From contig NZ_JAFFOB010000018.1 in NCBI RefSeq assembly GCF_016918935.1, positions 124,001 to 188,000 of the forward strand: a stretch of DNA of 64,000 bases, in the 5' to 3' direction. The stretch's first letter is position 1. Every line of letters starts with the position of its first letter. Under the pieces are notes generated by a model, which saw nothing but the letters and a program-made list of their open reading frames with translations, was not told the origin of the DNA and did no database searches. The translations under genes and the position numbers were made by a program. Below are positions 1-7,747 of the stretch, one piece after another. This DNA is from Roseitranquillus sediminis (GTDB taxonomy: Bacteria; Pseudomonadota; Alphaproteobacteria; Rhodobacterales; Rhodobacteraceae).

Positions 1-721
1 TCACCCGCACCTGCTCTGCATCGAGGCCGAGGCTCTTCGCGATCAGGGTCTTGTCGCCCCAGACGCCCTGGCCGTTGACGCAGAAGTGCAGCCGCTCGCC
101 GTCCCACTCGGCAAAGCAGCCGCGAGGCTCCATCGCGTTCACGATGACTCTGTTGTCCGGCACCTCGAGCCGGACCGTATGCGCGGCCGCCTCGAACGCA
201 AGGGTGGTCGCTGCCTCGTCGCCCATGGCCCAATCGAAAGCGACGTTGTCCCGCGCTTCATCATGGATGGCAGGGCCGCCCGGCGCCGCTTCGACATGCG
301 GCTCGAGATCGTCGCTGTCGAAAAGGATCAAGTCGGCGGCATCCCGCGCCTGTGCAAGAGTGTCAGCGACCACGACGGCGAGCGCCTCGCCCACGTATCG
401 CACTCGGTCGCGCGCGAGAGCCGGCCGCCGCGGCTGGGCGCCCTTGCTGCCGTCGCGGTTGGTTGCGACGGTGGCCGAGATGTGCGGATCGACGCCATCC
501 ACCAGCAGGTCTTCGAGCGTCAGGACAAGTTGGACACCCGGCGCCGCGCGCGCCTCCTCGACTTCGAGCTCGACGATACGGGCATGCGCCACCGGAGAGC
601 GGAAGACGAAGGCATGAAGCGCTCCCCGGGGCGCAATATCGTCGACATATCGACCCGCCCCGGTCAGAAGTCGCACGTCCTCGACCCGCCTGACCGCCTG
701 CGCCTTGCCGAACTTTTCCAT
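1..721 (-). CDS. Xanthine dehydrogenase / CO dehydrogenase family molybdopterin-binding large subunit (partial, C-terminus off the left edge)
   Basis: The frame is open from an ATG at 721 to the window edge, 240 codons, so only the N-terminal third is present. The start MEKFGKAQAVRRVEDVRLLTG followed by GRYVDDI, then FRSPVAHARI, RVRYVGEALAVVVAD and NRVIVNAMEPRG matches the aldehyde oxidase/xanthine dehydrogenase a/b hammerhead domain and the start of the molybdopterin-binding domain. A strong ribosome site (GGAGG) lies just upstream. The family oxidises CO, aldehydes or N-heterocycles with a Mo cofactor, together with FAD and 2Fe-2S subunits. Most proteins starting this way are annotated CoxL-like, but the active-site loop that separates true CO dehydrogenase from related hydroxylases lies outside the window, so the substrate is unknown. 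Confidence 0.88.
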   Translation of the reverse strand, partial: MEKFGKAQAVRRVEDVRLLTGAGRYVDDIAPRGALHAFVFRSPVAHARIVELEVEEARAAPGVQLVLTLEDLLVDGVDPHISATVATNRDGSKGAQPRRPALARDRVRYVGEALAVVVADTLAQARDAADLILFDSDDLEPHVEAAPGGPAIHDEARDNVAFDWAMGDEAATTLAFEAAAHTVRLEVPDNRVIVNAMEPRGCFAEWDGERLHFCVNGQGVWGDKTLIAKSLGLDAEQVRV

Positions 722-787
722 ACCGCCTCCGGAGCCCCTTGCCGCGGCACACTAGCCGCCCCGGCAAGGCTGTCCAGCGGTGGACGT

Positions 788-1930
788 TCAGTCGGTCAGC
801 GACAGGACCGTGGCCATGCGCAGCACGCCGAAGCCATTGAACCGAGTCACGGTTGCGGTCGAATAGGCGCCCATGCCGTGAAAGACGACGTAGTCACCCT
901 CTTCCATATCGGCCGGCAGCGGCAGCGTGCCCGGCAGGCGGTCGACGCTGTCGCAGGTGGGGCCGAAGACGATGCGGTCTCGGGCGGCGCCGGAGCGGGC
1001 ACGGCCCTCGCTGTCGCGCACATCAACCCGGTCGATCAGGCCGATCAGCGGCAGTTCTGCAAGCCCGCCATAGACGCCGTCGTTGAGGAAGACGTGCGCA
1101 TCATCGCGGATCGCGCGAACCTGCGTGGCGAGGCTGAAGGCCTCGGCCACCATGCCGCGGCCGGGCTCGCAGACGAGGTCCGGGCGCTCGGTCCCGAAAG
1201 CCTCGCCCGTCACGCGGTCGATCAGGCGGAAGATGTCGTCGAGCCGCGGCATGTCGCCCCGGACGCGGTGCGCCGGGAAGCCGCCGCCGACGTTGAGCCG
1301 CGCCAGGCGGACGCCAGCGTCCTGCGCGATGCGCGCGGCGGTGCGGATGTAGGCATCCCACGCCTGCGGGTCGGTGCACTGGGTGCCGGGGTGGAAGGTC
1401 AGTGAGGGCACGAAGCCCATCTGCTCGACCTCGGCCAGCAGGATCGCGGCATGCTCCGCGGTCGTGCCGAACTTCGCGCCGAAGTCGTAGGCCGCGCCTT
1501 TCACAGGCAGCTTGAAGCGGACGCTGATCTCGGCCCCCGCCGGCACCAGACCGCCCAGCTTGGCGAGTTCGCTGCCGGAGTCGACGCTGAATGACCGCAC
1601 GCCCAGCTCGACCGCGCGTGCGATCTCGTTCCGGCTGCGGACGGGGTTGTTGTAGTGCATGGCGGCGCCGGGGGCGACGGTGCGGATCAGCTCGATCTCG
1701 TAGATCGAGGCCACGTCGTAGCCGCGGATGCCCGCCGCATCCAGGTTCTGGATCACGACAGCGTCGGGGTTCGACTTGACAGCATAGGTCACGAGGCCGG
1801 GAAAGCCCTCGAGGAAGCGCCTCGCCGTCGCCTGCAGGATCGCAGGCGAGAAGAACAGGACCGGCTCCTCGGGCTCGAGGGCGCGGACATAGTCGGCGGG
1901 CTTCGCCCAGAAAGTGTTATCAAGCCCCAT
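788..1930 (-). CDS. Type III PLP-dependent decarboxylase (ornithine decarboxylase-like)
   Basis: This 380-residue protein is a fold-type III (alanine-racemase-like) basic amino acid decarboxylase. Visible signatures are the PLP lysine in YAVKSNP (about residue 52), HPGTQC, the phosphate-binding GGGFP, EPGR, the catalytic-cysteine motif FGPTCDSVD and a terminal GAYS. The length fits bacterial ornithine or lysine/ornithine decarboxylases, which make putrescine or cadaverine from ornithine or lysine. It is too short for biosynthetic arginine decarboxylase. Lys/Orn specificity cannot be read with confidence. The start has a good AAGGAG site about ten bases upstream. The gene is preceded by an unusually long leader and is divergent from an Lrp/AsnC regulator that may control it. 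Confidence 0.9.
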   Translation of the reverse strand: MGLDNTFWAKPADYVRALEPEEPVLFFSPAILQATARRFLEGFPGLVTYAVKSNPDAVVIQNLDAAGIRGYDVASIYEIELIRTVAPGAAMHYNNPVRSRNEIARAVELGVRSFSVDSGSELAKLGGLVPAGAEISVRFKLPVKGAAYDFGAKFGTTAEHAAILLAEVEQMGFVPSLTFHPGTQCTDPQAWDAYIRTAARIAQDAGVRLARLNVGGGFPAHRVRGDMPRLDDIFRLIDRVTGEAFGTERPDLVCEPGRGMVAEAFSLATQVRAIRDDAHVFLNDGVYGGLAELPLIGLIDRVDVRDSEGRARSGAARDRIVFGPTCDSVDRLPGTLPLPADMEEGDYVVFHGMGAYSTATVTRFNGFGVLRMATVLSLTD

Positions 1931-2090
1931 GGCTGCTGCTCCTTGCCAACTGGGGCGCAGCCACCTCTTGTCCCGGGAGTCCGGTTAGGGAGACGCTTGC
2001 GCGTTTCGCTATCCGGCTGGGGTGCGGCGGCACCGCCCTTGCCCGGTTCAGTGTCCGCCATATGCAGCGCGTATCTACCGATCGAAAGGG
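1931..2090 (-). promoter_or_regulatory. Structured 5' leader of the decarboxylase gene (candidate speF-type RNA)
   Basis: The leader reads on the minus strand. Positions 2016-1981 form a long imperfect hairpin that starts and ends with CCGG/CCGG and is capped by a GCAA tetraloop between ACGC and GCGT (about 13 pairs, 3 mismatches). Alphaproteobacterial ornithine decarboxylase genes are known to carry a conserved leader called the speF motif, so homology is plausible, but I could not check it against a model. An out-of-frame open frame starting with ATG near 2061 runs through the leader into the decarboxylase gene. It could be a uORF or chance. Confidence 0.45.
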
Positions 2091-2109
2091 TATAAATGCG
2101 CGAATTTAT

Positions 2110-2125
2110 CGTCATAATGATGACG
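2110..2125. promoter_or_regulatory. Inverted repeat in the decarboxylase/Lrp divergent region, possible operator
   Basis: CGTCAT-AATG-ATGACG is a perfect 6+6 palindrome with a 4-base spacer. It sits in the AT-rich part of the divergent intergenic region, 46 bases before the Lrp-type start. Lrp/AsnC proteins commonly bind short degenerate palindromes next to their own gene, so this is a candidate operator. The assignment is inference only. Confidence 0.35.
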
Positions 2126-2171
2126 CAGCCGGGCAAATAGCCAAGTGTTGCGCGCGAGCGACGGAGGAGCG

Positions 2172-2603
2172 ATGGACGACCTCGACCGAGCCCTGATCTC
2201 GCTCCTGGCGGGCGATGCGCGGATGCCGCTCTCCACGCTTGCGCGCCGCCTGAAGGTCGCGCGCTCGACCGTGCAGGCCCGGCTGGAGCGGCTGGAAACC
2301 AACGGGACGATCGCCGGCTATACGGTGCGGCTGGGCGAGGCGGCGCGCGCCGGCCGCATCAAGGCCAGCGTCCTCCTGACGGTCGAGCCGCGGGCGCAGG
2401 CGACCCTCGTCACGCGTCTGCGGTCCATTCCGGAGGTCGAGCGGGCAAGTACCTGCTCGGGCCGCTTCGACCTGCTCGTCCAGCTCTCGGCGCCGTCACC
2501 GGCCCAGATCGACAGCGTACTGGACGCGATCGGGGAATTGCCTGGCGTGCGGGCCTCCGAGAGCCTCATCCACCTGTCGACCAAGATCGACCGGGAGGGC
2601 TGA
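2172..2603 (+). CDS. Lrp/AsnC family transcriptional regulator
   Basis: The product is a 143-residue regulator with an N-terminal winged helix-turn-helix (DDLDRALISLLAGDARMPLSTLA, then the recognition region VARSTVQARLERLE) and a C-terminal RAM/AsnC effector domain (VTRLRSIPEVERASTCSGRFDLLVQL). The ATG at 2172 is preferred to an upstream in-frame start at 2145 because GGAGG lies at 2162-2166 and the family begins with M-D-x-L-D. It is divergent from the decarboxylase, so it probably senses an amino acid and controls that gene and itself. It ends 3 bases before the convergent yebC stop. Confidence 0.92.
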   Translation: MDDLDRALISLLAGDARMPLSTLARRLKVARSTVQARLERLETNGTIAGYTVRLGEAARAGRIKASVLLTVEPRAQATLVTRLRSIPEVERASTCSGRFDLLVQLSAPSPAQIDSVLDAIGELPGVRASESLIHLSTKIDREG

Positions 2604-2606
2604 GGC

Positions 2607-3353
2607 TCAGGCAGATAGTTCCGCCATCACCTCGTCAGAGACCTCGAAGTTCGCAGTTACGTTCTGGACGTCATCGTCGTCCTCGAGCGCGTCAATCAGG
2701 CGGAGGAGCTTCTGCGTATCCTCCATGCCGAGTTCGGTCGTCGTCTGCGGCTTCCAGACGAGCTTGGCGCTCTCGCTCTCGCCGAGCTGTTCCTCGAGCT
2801 TGGCCGAGACTTCGCCCAGATGGGTGTCGGCGCACCAGACGACATGCCCTTCCTCGGACGATTCTACGTCCTCGGCGCCCGCCTCGATAGCGGCCATCAT
2901 CACGTCGTCGGCGTCACCCGCCGAGAGGGCATAGGTCACTTGGCCCTTGCGGTCGAACATGAACGCCACGGAGCCCGTCTCGCCCAAATTGCCGCCGTGC
3001 TTGCCGAAGGTAGAGCGAACATTCGAGGCGGTCCGGTTTCGATTGTCGGTCATCGCCTCGACGATGATCGCCACTCCGTTCGGGCCATAGCCCTCGTAGC
3101 GGATCTCCTCGTAGTTGTCACCTTCGCCGGCTTGGCTCTTCTTGATGGCGCGGTCGATGACGTCCTTGGGGACGGAGTTCGACTTGGCCTCCTTCACTGC
3201 CAGGCGCAGGCGCGGGTTCTTGTCGGGATCGGGATCACCCATCTTGGCGGCAACGGTGATCTCCTTGGAGAGCTTGGAAAACAGCTTTGACCGCGCAGCG
3301 TCCTGGCGCCCCTTGCGATGTTGGATGTTCGCCCACTTGGAATGACCAGCCAT
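2607..3353 (-). CDS. yebC: YebC/PmpR family protein
   Basis: This 248-residue protein starts with the invariant [18 protein letters not shown] and continues with [18 protein letters not shown] and a [21 protein letters not shown] block, all hallmarks of the YebC family. Members have been described as transcriptional regulators and more recently as ribosome-associated factors that relieve polyproline stalling. Length is normal for the bacterial form. The gene is a monocistronic minus-strand unit convergent with the Lrp-type gene. Confidence 0.97.
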   Translation of the reverse strand: MAGHSKWANIQHRKGRQDAARSKLFSKLSKEITVAAKMGDPDPDKNPRLRLAVKEAKSNSVPKDVIDRAIKKSQAGEGDNYEEIRYEGYGPNGVAIIVEAMTDNRNRTASNVRSTFGKHGGNLGETGSVAFMFDRKGQVTYALSAGDADDVMMAAIEAGAEDVESSEEGHVVWCADTHLGEVSAKLEEQLGESESAKLVWKPQTTTELGMEDTQKLLRLIDALEDDDDVQNVTANFEVSDEVMAELSA

Positions 3354-3450
3354 CGGCGCCTCGTTCCCATTCGACAGGTGTAGAAATCGTGCACGCTATA
3401 GTGCAGGCGCCTGCCGCCCCGCAAGAGCGGCATCCGGTCCCCGCGGGAGC

Positions 3451-3479
3451 GCGAGAGGGGCCAGTCAGGCCCCTCTCGC
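3451..3479 (-). terminator. Strong inverted repeat downstream of the 67-residue membrane protein
   Basis: GCGAGAGGGGCC-AGTCA-GGCCCCTCTCGC is a perfect 12-bp stem with a 5-base loop. It sits 5 bases beyond the stop of the minus-strand gene ending at 3484. There is no U tract after it, so it may act as a 3' stabilising hairpin or Rho-assisted end rather than a classical intrinsic terminator. Confidence 0.5.
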
Positions 3480-3483
3480 TCGT

Positions 3484-3687
3484 TCAGTTTGCGGGGGCCG
3501 CCGGTTCGATTTCCACCGCTGCGGGTTCTTCGCCCACGACTGCGTCCGTCGCGACCGGGTCGGCCGACGGGGTGAACAGCCACCACAGCAACAGAAGGAC
3601 GACGAGGACTGCAAGAGCGATCCAGATCCACCGGCTCGCGCCGCTCTTTCTGGTCGTCGTCACTTTCGGGTCGCGATAATCAGCCAT
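3484..3687 (-). CDS. Small single-pass membrane protein, unknown function
   Basis: The 67-residue product has a short basic N-terminus (MADYRDPKVTTTRKSGASR), one hydrophobic helix (WIWIALAVLVVLLLLWWLF, residues about 20-38) and an acidic, Ala/Pro-rich tail. It looks like an inner-membrane protein with a periplasmic tail. The ATG at 3687 has a GAGGAGA ribosome site. It follows the stress-type gene at 3713-4189 by 25 bases on the same strand, suggesting a two-gene operon. No family is recognised. Confidence 0.75.
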   Translation of the reverse strand: MADYRDPKVTTTRKSGASRWIWIALAVLVVLLLLWWLFTPSADPVATDAVVGEEPAAVEIEPAAPAN

Positions 3688-3712
3688 GTCTAGGGGTCTC
3701 CTCGTTGAGCGA

Positions 3713-4189
3713 TCAGACGTAGGGCAGTGGCGCGTTGCGCCGGTAGGTGCGCGAGAAGGGATCCGCATAGGCGGGATCGCGGCTCGCCAGGTAGTCTTCG
3801 TTGTACGGGCGGTCTCCCGCGCTGTAGGCAATTGCCTGCTCGTGGCGGAACTCGCCTTCGCGGGTGTCCAGGTTGTAGGCCTCGCTCTCGGGCCGGCGCA
3901 TGATTTCCTGCACCCGGCCCACCTGCGCCTCCTCGACCTCGACCGAGACGACATAGTCGCCGCGCCGGACACTGTGCTGGTAGGTCCGCAGGTCCTCATC
4001 GGGCAAGTGCAGCCCGTGCAACTGATCCGTGTAGGTAACGTCGTCTCGGACGCCGGTGCTTGCCACCGGCACCTCGCGATCCGGAACTACGTGCACATGG
4101 CGCCCAGCGATGCCGAGCGCCTCCAGTTCGCGCCGCACCAGGTCCGCCGTCTCGCGCGTGCGATAGATCGCGGTGACATTGCGATGCAT
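3713..4189 (-). CDS. General stress protein 17M-like / YsnF N-terminal domain protein
   Basis: The 158-residue soluble protein starts MHRNVTAIYRTRETADLVRREL, a flavin-mononucleotide-sized alpha/beta fold start that resembles the heat-induced 17M stress domain, in which a short strand is followed by a helix binning residues of paired proteins. The middle part carries DYVVSVEVEE, a typical second strand. The C-terminal 60 residues are polar and Asp/Tyr/Arg-rich without a known domain. Function is not known beyond the association of this fold with envelope or osmotic stress proteins. It is upstream of a small membrane protein in the same direction. Confidence 0.65.
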   Translation of the reverse strand: MHRNVTAIYRTRETADLVRRELEALGIAGRHVHVVPDREVPVASTGVRDDVTYTDQLHGLHLPDEDLRTYQHSVRRGDYVVSVEVEEAQVGRVQEIMRRPESEAYNLDTREGEFRHEQAIAYSAGDRPYNEDYLASRDPAYADPFSRTYRRNAPLPYV

Positions 4190-4292
4190 GGGAACTCTCC
4201 TCGTATATCATCTTGTCGCACAATTCGCGATGAGCCGACGACGTTCCGTCAGGAGTCCGGCGGCGCAGCGAAAAGATGCCGAGCGCCGGGCG

Positions 4293-6068
4293 TCAGACCG
4301 GCCAGATCAGCGGGATCATCAGCGATGCCGTGACGCCTAGGATCAGGTTCAGCGGCACGCCGACTCTGATGAAGTCAGTGAAACGGTAGCCGCCAGGTCC
4401 ATACACCATCATGTTCGTCTGGTAGCCGATCGGCGTCGAGAACGCCGCCGACGCCGCGAACATCACTGCAACCACCAGCGGGCGCGGATCGAGCCCAAGT
4501 GCCAGCCCCAGCTGAATGACAATGGGCGTCAGGATCACGCCGACCGCGTTGTTCGAAACAAGCTCCGTCAGGGTCGAGGCCAGCACGTAGACGCAAAAGA
4601 TCACCAACACGGGCGGCAGCGTGTCGAGCAGCGGGTAGACCAGGTTCACCAGTAGCTCCACGGCGCCCGACGAAGACAACCCTGCCCCCACCGCCAGCAT
4701 CGCGAAGATCAGCGCCAGCAGCCGGCCCTCCACGAAGCCGAAGGCCTCCTCGGCGTCGATGCAGCGCGTCAGCAGGATCACCGTCACGGCCAGCACCGCC
4801 AGCGCCAGGATCGGCGCCACCTGAAAGGCCGCCAGGATCACCACCCCCGCCAGCGCTCCCACCGCGATCGGCGCGCGGTCGCGGCGGAAAGCCTGGGCCG
4901 AAGGTCGCGCCACGTTGACGAGGTCCATGTCCTGCGCCAGCCGCTGGATGTCCGGCGACGCCCCCTCCAGCAGGAGAGTGTCTCCGACATGCACGATCAC
5001 GTCGTCGAGCTGCCGGCCAAGGTTCTGATTCCGCCGGTGCACCGCCAGCGGATAGACGCCATAGCGCCGCCTGAGCCGCATCGCCCCGAGCGATCGCCCG
5101 ATCATCCGACAGCCGGGTGTGATGAGCACCTCGACGGTCTCCGTGGCCACCGACGACAACTTGTCGACCGAGCGCACATCGCGGTTCTGCTGCAGGCCCA
5201 GCAGCTCCGACATTTCTGTCCGCAGCACCACCCGGTCGCCGGCCTGAAGTCGCACGGCATCCATGTCGCGCCTGAGCGACTCGTCCCCCCTCAGCACGTC
5301 GATCACCCGCAGACCGTCGCGCCGGAAGAGATCCGCATCCCGCGGCGCCTGTCCGATCAGGCCCGACCCCTCGGGAACCGCGACCTCGGTGAAGTACCGC
5401 ATCCGCTGCCGGTCCCCCAGCATCTGCCCCAGCGACTGACGCTCCGGCAGCAGGTGCCGTCCGATGAGCGTCAGGTAGAGCGCGCCGATCGCCACCTGGA
5501 CCGCGCCCAGCGGCGCTATCTCGAAGATCGTGAAAGCCGGCAGGCCCTGCGAGCGCGCGACCCCGTCGACCAGCAGGTTGGTCGACGTACCCAGCAGCGT
5601 GACGGTCCCGCCCAGGATCGCGGCGTAGCTCAGCGGCATCAGGAGCTTCGATGGCGAGACGCCCATTCGGCTCGCCAGCTGGACGAAGACCGGGATCATC
5701 ACCACCACGACGGGCGTGTTGTTCATGAATGCCGAGGCGACAGCAACGCAGCCCAGGCTGACGGTCAGCGTGCGGATCGGCCGCTTTCCCGCCTGCGCCT
5801 CGGCCTGACGAGTCAGCCACTGCAACGAGCCGGTTCGCACCAGCCCCCCCATCACCAAAAACATCGAGGCGATGGTCCAGGGTGCAGGGTTCGACAGGAC
5901 CTCCAGTGCCGCCTCGTAAGGCAGGATGCCCAGCGTGAACATCGATGCGGCTCCTGCGATGGCCACGACTTCGGCCGGATAGCGCTCGCTCACGAAGAGA
6001 CCCAGCATCACGAGGATGACGACGATCGCGGCAAGGGCCTTGGCGTCTGGGCCGAGGATGTCGATCAT
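4293..6068 (-). CDS. SLC13/DASS family permease with two TrkA-C (RCK_C) domains
   Basis: The 591-residue protein has five or six hydrophobic helices at the N-terminus, including the family motif FMNNTPVVVVMIPV and the repeat LLGTSTNLLVDG. A central soluble segment (about residues 200-385) holds two RCK_C domains (VEVLITPGCRMIGRSLGAM, then HVGDTLLLEGASPDI). A second membrane block carries the symmetry-related SNNAVGVILTPI and PIGYQTNMMVYGPGGY. This is the layout of putative sulfate or other anion/sodium symporters of the CitT/ArsB superfamily. The substrate cannot be read; the RCK_C domains suggest gating by a small ligand. It is a stand-alone gene. Confidence 0.9.
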   Translation of the reverse strand: MIDILGPDAKALAAIVVILVMLGLFVSERYPAEVVAIAGAASMFTLGILPYEAALEVLSNPAPWTIASMFLVMGGLVRTGSLQWLTRQAEAQAGKRPIRTLTVSLGCVAVASAFMNNTPVVVVMIPVFVQLASRMGVSPSKLLMPLSYAAILGGTVTLLGTSTNLLVDGVARSQGLPAFTIFEIAPLGAVQVAIGALYLTLIGRHLLPERQSLGQMLGDRQRMRYFTEVAVPEGSGLIGQAPRDADLFRRDGLRVIDVLRGDESLRRDMDAVRLQAGDRVVLRTEMSELLGLQQNRDVRSVDKLSSVATETVEVLITPGCRMIGRSLGAMRLRRRYGVYPLAVHRRNQNLGRQLDDVIVHVGDTLLLEGASPDIQRLAQDMDLVNVARPSAQAFRRDRAPIAVGALAGVVILAAFQVAPILALAVLAVTVILLTRCIDAEEAFGFVEGRLLALIFAMLAVGAGLSSSGAVELLVNLVYPLLDTLPPVLVIFCVYVLASTLTELVSNNAVGVILTPIVIQLGLALGLDPRPLVVAVMFAASAAFSTPIGYQTNMMVYGPGGYRFTDFIRVGVPLNLILGVTASLMIPLIWPV

Positions 6069-6246
6069 TGCGTCCCTGTCCCGGTGGCGCAGCGCGCTTC
6101 ATCATCACGGCGATATCGCGCCACGGCAAGTTCGGCGCACGAGCGGCGTCCGGACGTTCGCTGGCTGCCGCGATTTCGTGCGGAGTCCGCGGGCGCAGGC
6201 TGCGCGCCTGCCTCCGCGAGAGGCGGAATACTTCTCTCGCTGCGGA

Positions 6247-7068
6247 TCAGGACGGCAGAGCCTCCCGGTCCGCAATCGGAGGCTCGTCGCGAAAGACCTC
6301 AACCGAGGTCGCGCGCCCGGTGCGGTCGTCGGTTTCGACGAGCAGCCCGCAGAGCGTCGCCGCACCCTCCGCCGGCGCGAAACGGCCTTTTGACATGCCG
6401 GTAAGGAAGCGGCGCAGCGGCTCCTCCCGGTCCATGCCGATGATCGACGCATAGTCGCCGCACATCCCGGCATCCGTCTGATACGCTGTTCCGCCCGGCA
6501 GGACGCGCGCGTCGGCCGTGGGCACGTGGGTGTGGGTGCCCACGACCAAACTCGCACGCCCGTCGCAGTACCAGCCCATCGCGTTCTTCTCGCTCGTCGC
6601 CTCGCAGTGGAAATCCACCAGGCTCGCCTGCACCAGACCGCCGCGCGGATGCTGCTTCAGCACCGGATCGAGGGCCGAGAACGGGTCGTCGAAGGGCCGC
6701 TTCATGAACACCTGCCCCAGCGCCTGAGCCACCAGCACCTTGCGCCCGCCGGGAGCGTCGTAGACCCGCGCGCCGCGTCCCGGCGCCGCCTTGGCATAGT
6801 TGAGCGGCCGCAGGACGCGCGGCTCGCTCTCGACGAACTGCAGCATGTCGCGCTGGTCGAAGGCGTGGTCGCCCAGCGTCACGACGTCGGCGCCGGCCTC
6901 CAGCAGGATCCGCGCGTGATCCGGCGAAAGGCCGGCGCCGCCAGTGGCGTTCTCGCCGTTGACCACCACGAAATCCAGCCGGCGCGCCGCCCGGATCGCC
7001 GGCAGGCGGTCGCGCACCGCCGTGCGCCCTGCCCGTCCGACCACATCGCCGAGAAAGAGAAGTTTCAT
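6247..7068 (-). CDS. YmdB family metallophosphoesterase
   Basis: The 273-residue product carries the YmdB signatures: MKLLFLGDVVGRAGR with the first metal-binding Asp, VVNGENATGGAGL, GDHAFDQ, and GTHTHVPTADARVLPGGTAYQTDAGMCG with the metal-binding histidines. The family hydrolyses 2',3'-cyclic nucleotides in vitro. The ATG at 7068 is chosen because the family starts directly at MK-hydrophobic-GD; a longer in-frame start at 7137 adds a basic non-conserved stretch. It lies downstream of fthC on the same strand, an order common in alphaproteobacteria. Confidence 0.93.
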   Translation of the reverse strand: MKLLFLGDVVGRAGRTAVRDRLPAIRAARRLDFVVVNGENATGGAGLSPDHARILLEAGADVVTLGDHAFDQRDMLQFVESEPRVLRPLNYAKAAPGRGARVYDAPGGRKVLVAQALGQVFMKRPFDDPFSALDPVLKQHPRGGLVQASLVDFHCEATSEKNAMGWYCDGRASLVVGTHTHVPTADARVLPGGTAYQTDAGMCGDYASIIGMDREEPLRRFLTGMSKGRFAPAEGAATLCGLLVETDDRTGRATSVEVFRDEPPIADREALPS

Positions 7069-7127
7069 GCCGGCACCGTTACGGAAATCCGCCCGCAGCC
7101 ACAATGCCGCCCGCCCGAGACGACGGG

Positions 7128-7182
7128 CGACCGGCACGAGGCGTGGCGGGTGGGCGGGTGGGGCCGCGCTTCGTGCCGGTCG
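7128..7182. repeat. Perfect 12-bp inverted repeat between fthC and ymdB
   Basis: CGACCGGCACGA at 7128-7139 is matched by its exact reverse complement at 7171-7182, separated by 31 G-rich bases. On the minus strand it would form a hairpin between the fthC stop and the ymdB start. It could attenuate or separate the two cistrons, or be a protein-binding site. No U tract follows it. Confidence 0.7.
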
Positions 7183-7191
7183 TCCTCGCCA

Positions 7192-7734
7192 TCAGCGCGG
7201 GAACCAGCGGATTCCCTGCTCCGTCACGACCGCATCCAGCATGATGTCGGTCGGCTCAAGCGGCACCTCATCGAACTCCTGCGCCGCATAGGCGAAGCCG
7301 ATCGCGATAACGTCTCCAGCGCGGCGCAGCGCGGCGAGCGTACGATCGTAGAACCCGCCGCCATAGCCGAGCCGGCCGCCGATCCCATCGAAGGCGAGCA
7401 GCGGCACGATCAGCACCTCCGGCACCAGCTCCTCGGCTCCAACGGGCACGTCCACTGCGAAGGTCCCCGTCTGCAGCTCCGCCTCCGGGTGCCAGCGCAC
7501 AAAGCGCAGCGGCGCCCCCTTCGCCACGATCTCCGGCACACCGACCGGCCCCGGCCACGCCGCCATCACCGGCCGCGGGTCGATCTCTGACCGGATCGGC
7601 AGATAGCCCGCCAGCGGCCGTCGGCGCCAAGGCGCGAGCGCCTCGGTCAGGTGCCACCGCGCGACTTCGGAATCAACCATTCGGTGCGCGGCGTCTCGCG
7701 CCGCCGCCGCCCGCTCTCTCAGCCCCGCTTTCAT
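7192..7734 (-). CDS. 5-formyltetrahydrofolate cyclo-ligase
   Basis: The 180-residue enzyme makes 5,10-methenyl-THF from 5-formyl-THF with ATP. Evidence is the N-terminal K/R-rich helix (MKAGLRERAAAARD), the SEIDPRPV segment and the family signature VLIVPLLAFDGIGGRLGYGGGFYDRTL, with a final DAVVTE. The start at 7734 fits the family; an upstream start at 7794 would overlap mgtE. It follows mgtE by 13 bases, so the two are probably cotranscribed. Confidence 0.95.
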   Translation of the reverse strand: MKAGLRERAAAARDAAHRMVDSEVARWHLTEALAPWRRRPLAGYLPIRSEIDPRPVMAAWPGPVGVPEIVAKGAPLRFVRWHPEAELQTGTFAVDVPVGAEELVPEVLIVPLLAFDGIGGRLGYGGGFYDRTLAALRRAGDVIAIGFAYAAQEFDEVPLEPTDIMLDAVVTEQGIRWFPR

Positions 7735-7747
7735 CACGCGCTCCCGG

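Noticed and set aside
86-1405. 439-residue plus-strand open frame over the Mo-hydroxylase and decarboxylase genes
   Set aside because: It is antisense to two well-supported genes, has no recognisable domain and a composition typical of a high-GC shadow frame.
4989-6404. 471-residue plus-strand frame, His/Arg/Gln-rich
   Set aside because: It is antisense to the SLC13 permease and has shadow-type composition.
7069-7191. Possible 6S RNA near fthC
   Set aside because: 6S RNA is often next to fthC in proteobacteria, but only 13 bases separate mgtE and fthC, and the fthC-ymdB gap is too short at 123 bases and lacks an open-bubble long helix. Only the short inverted repeat is present.
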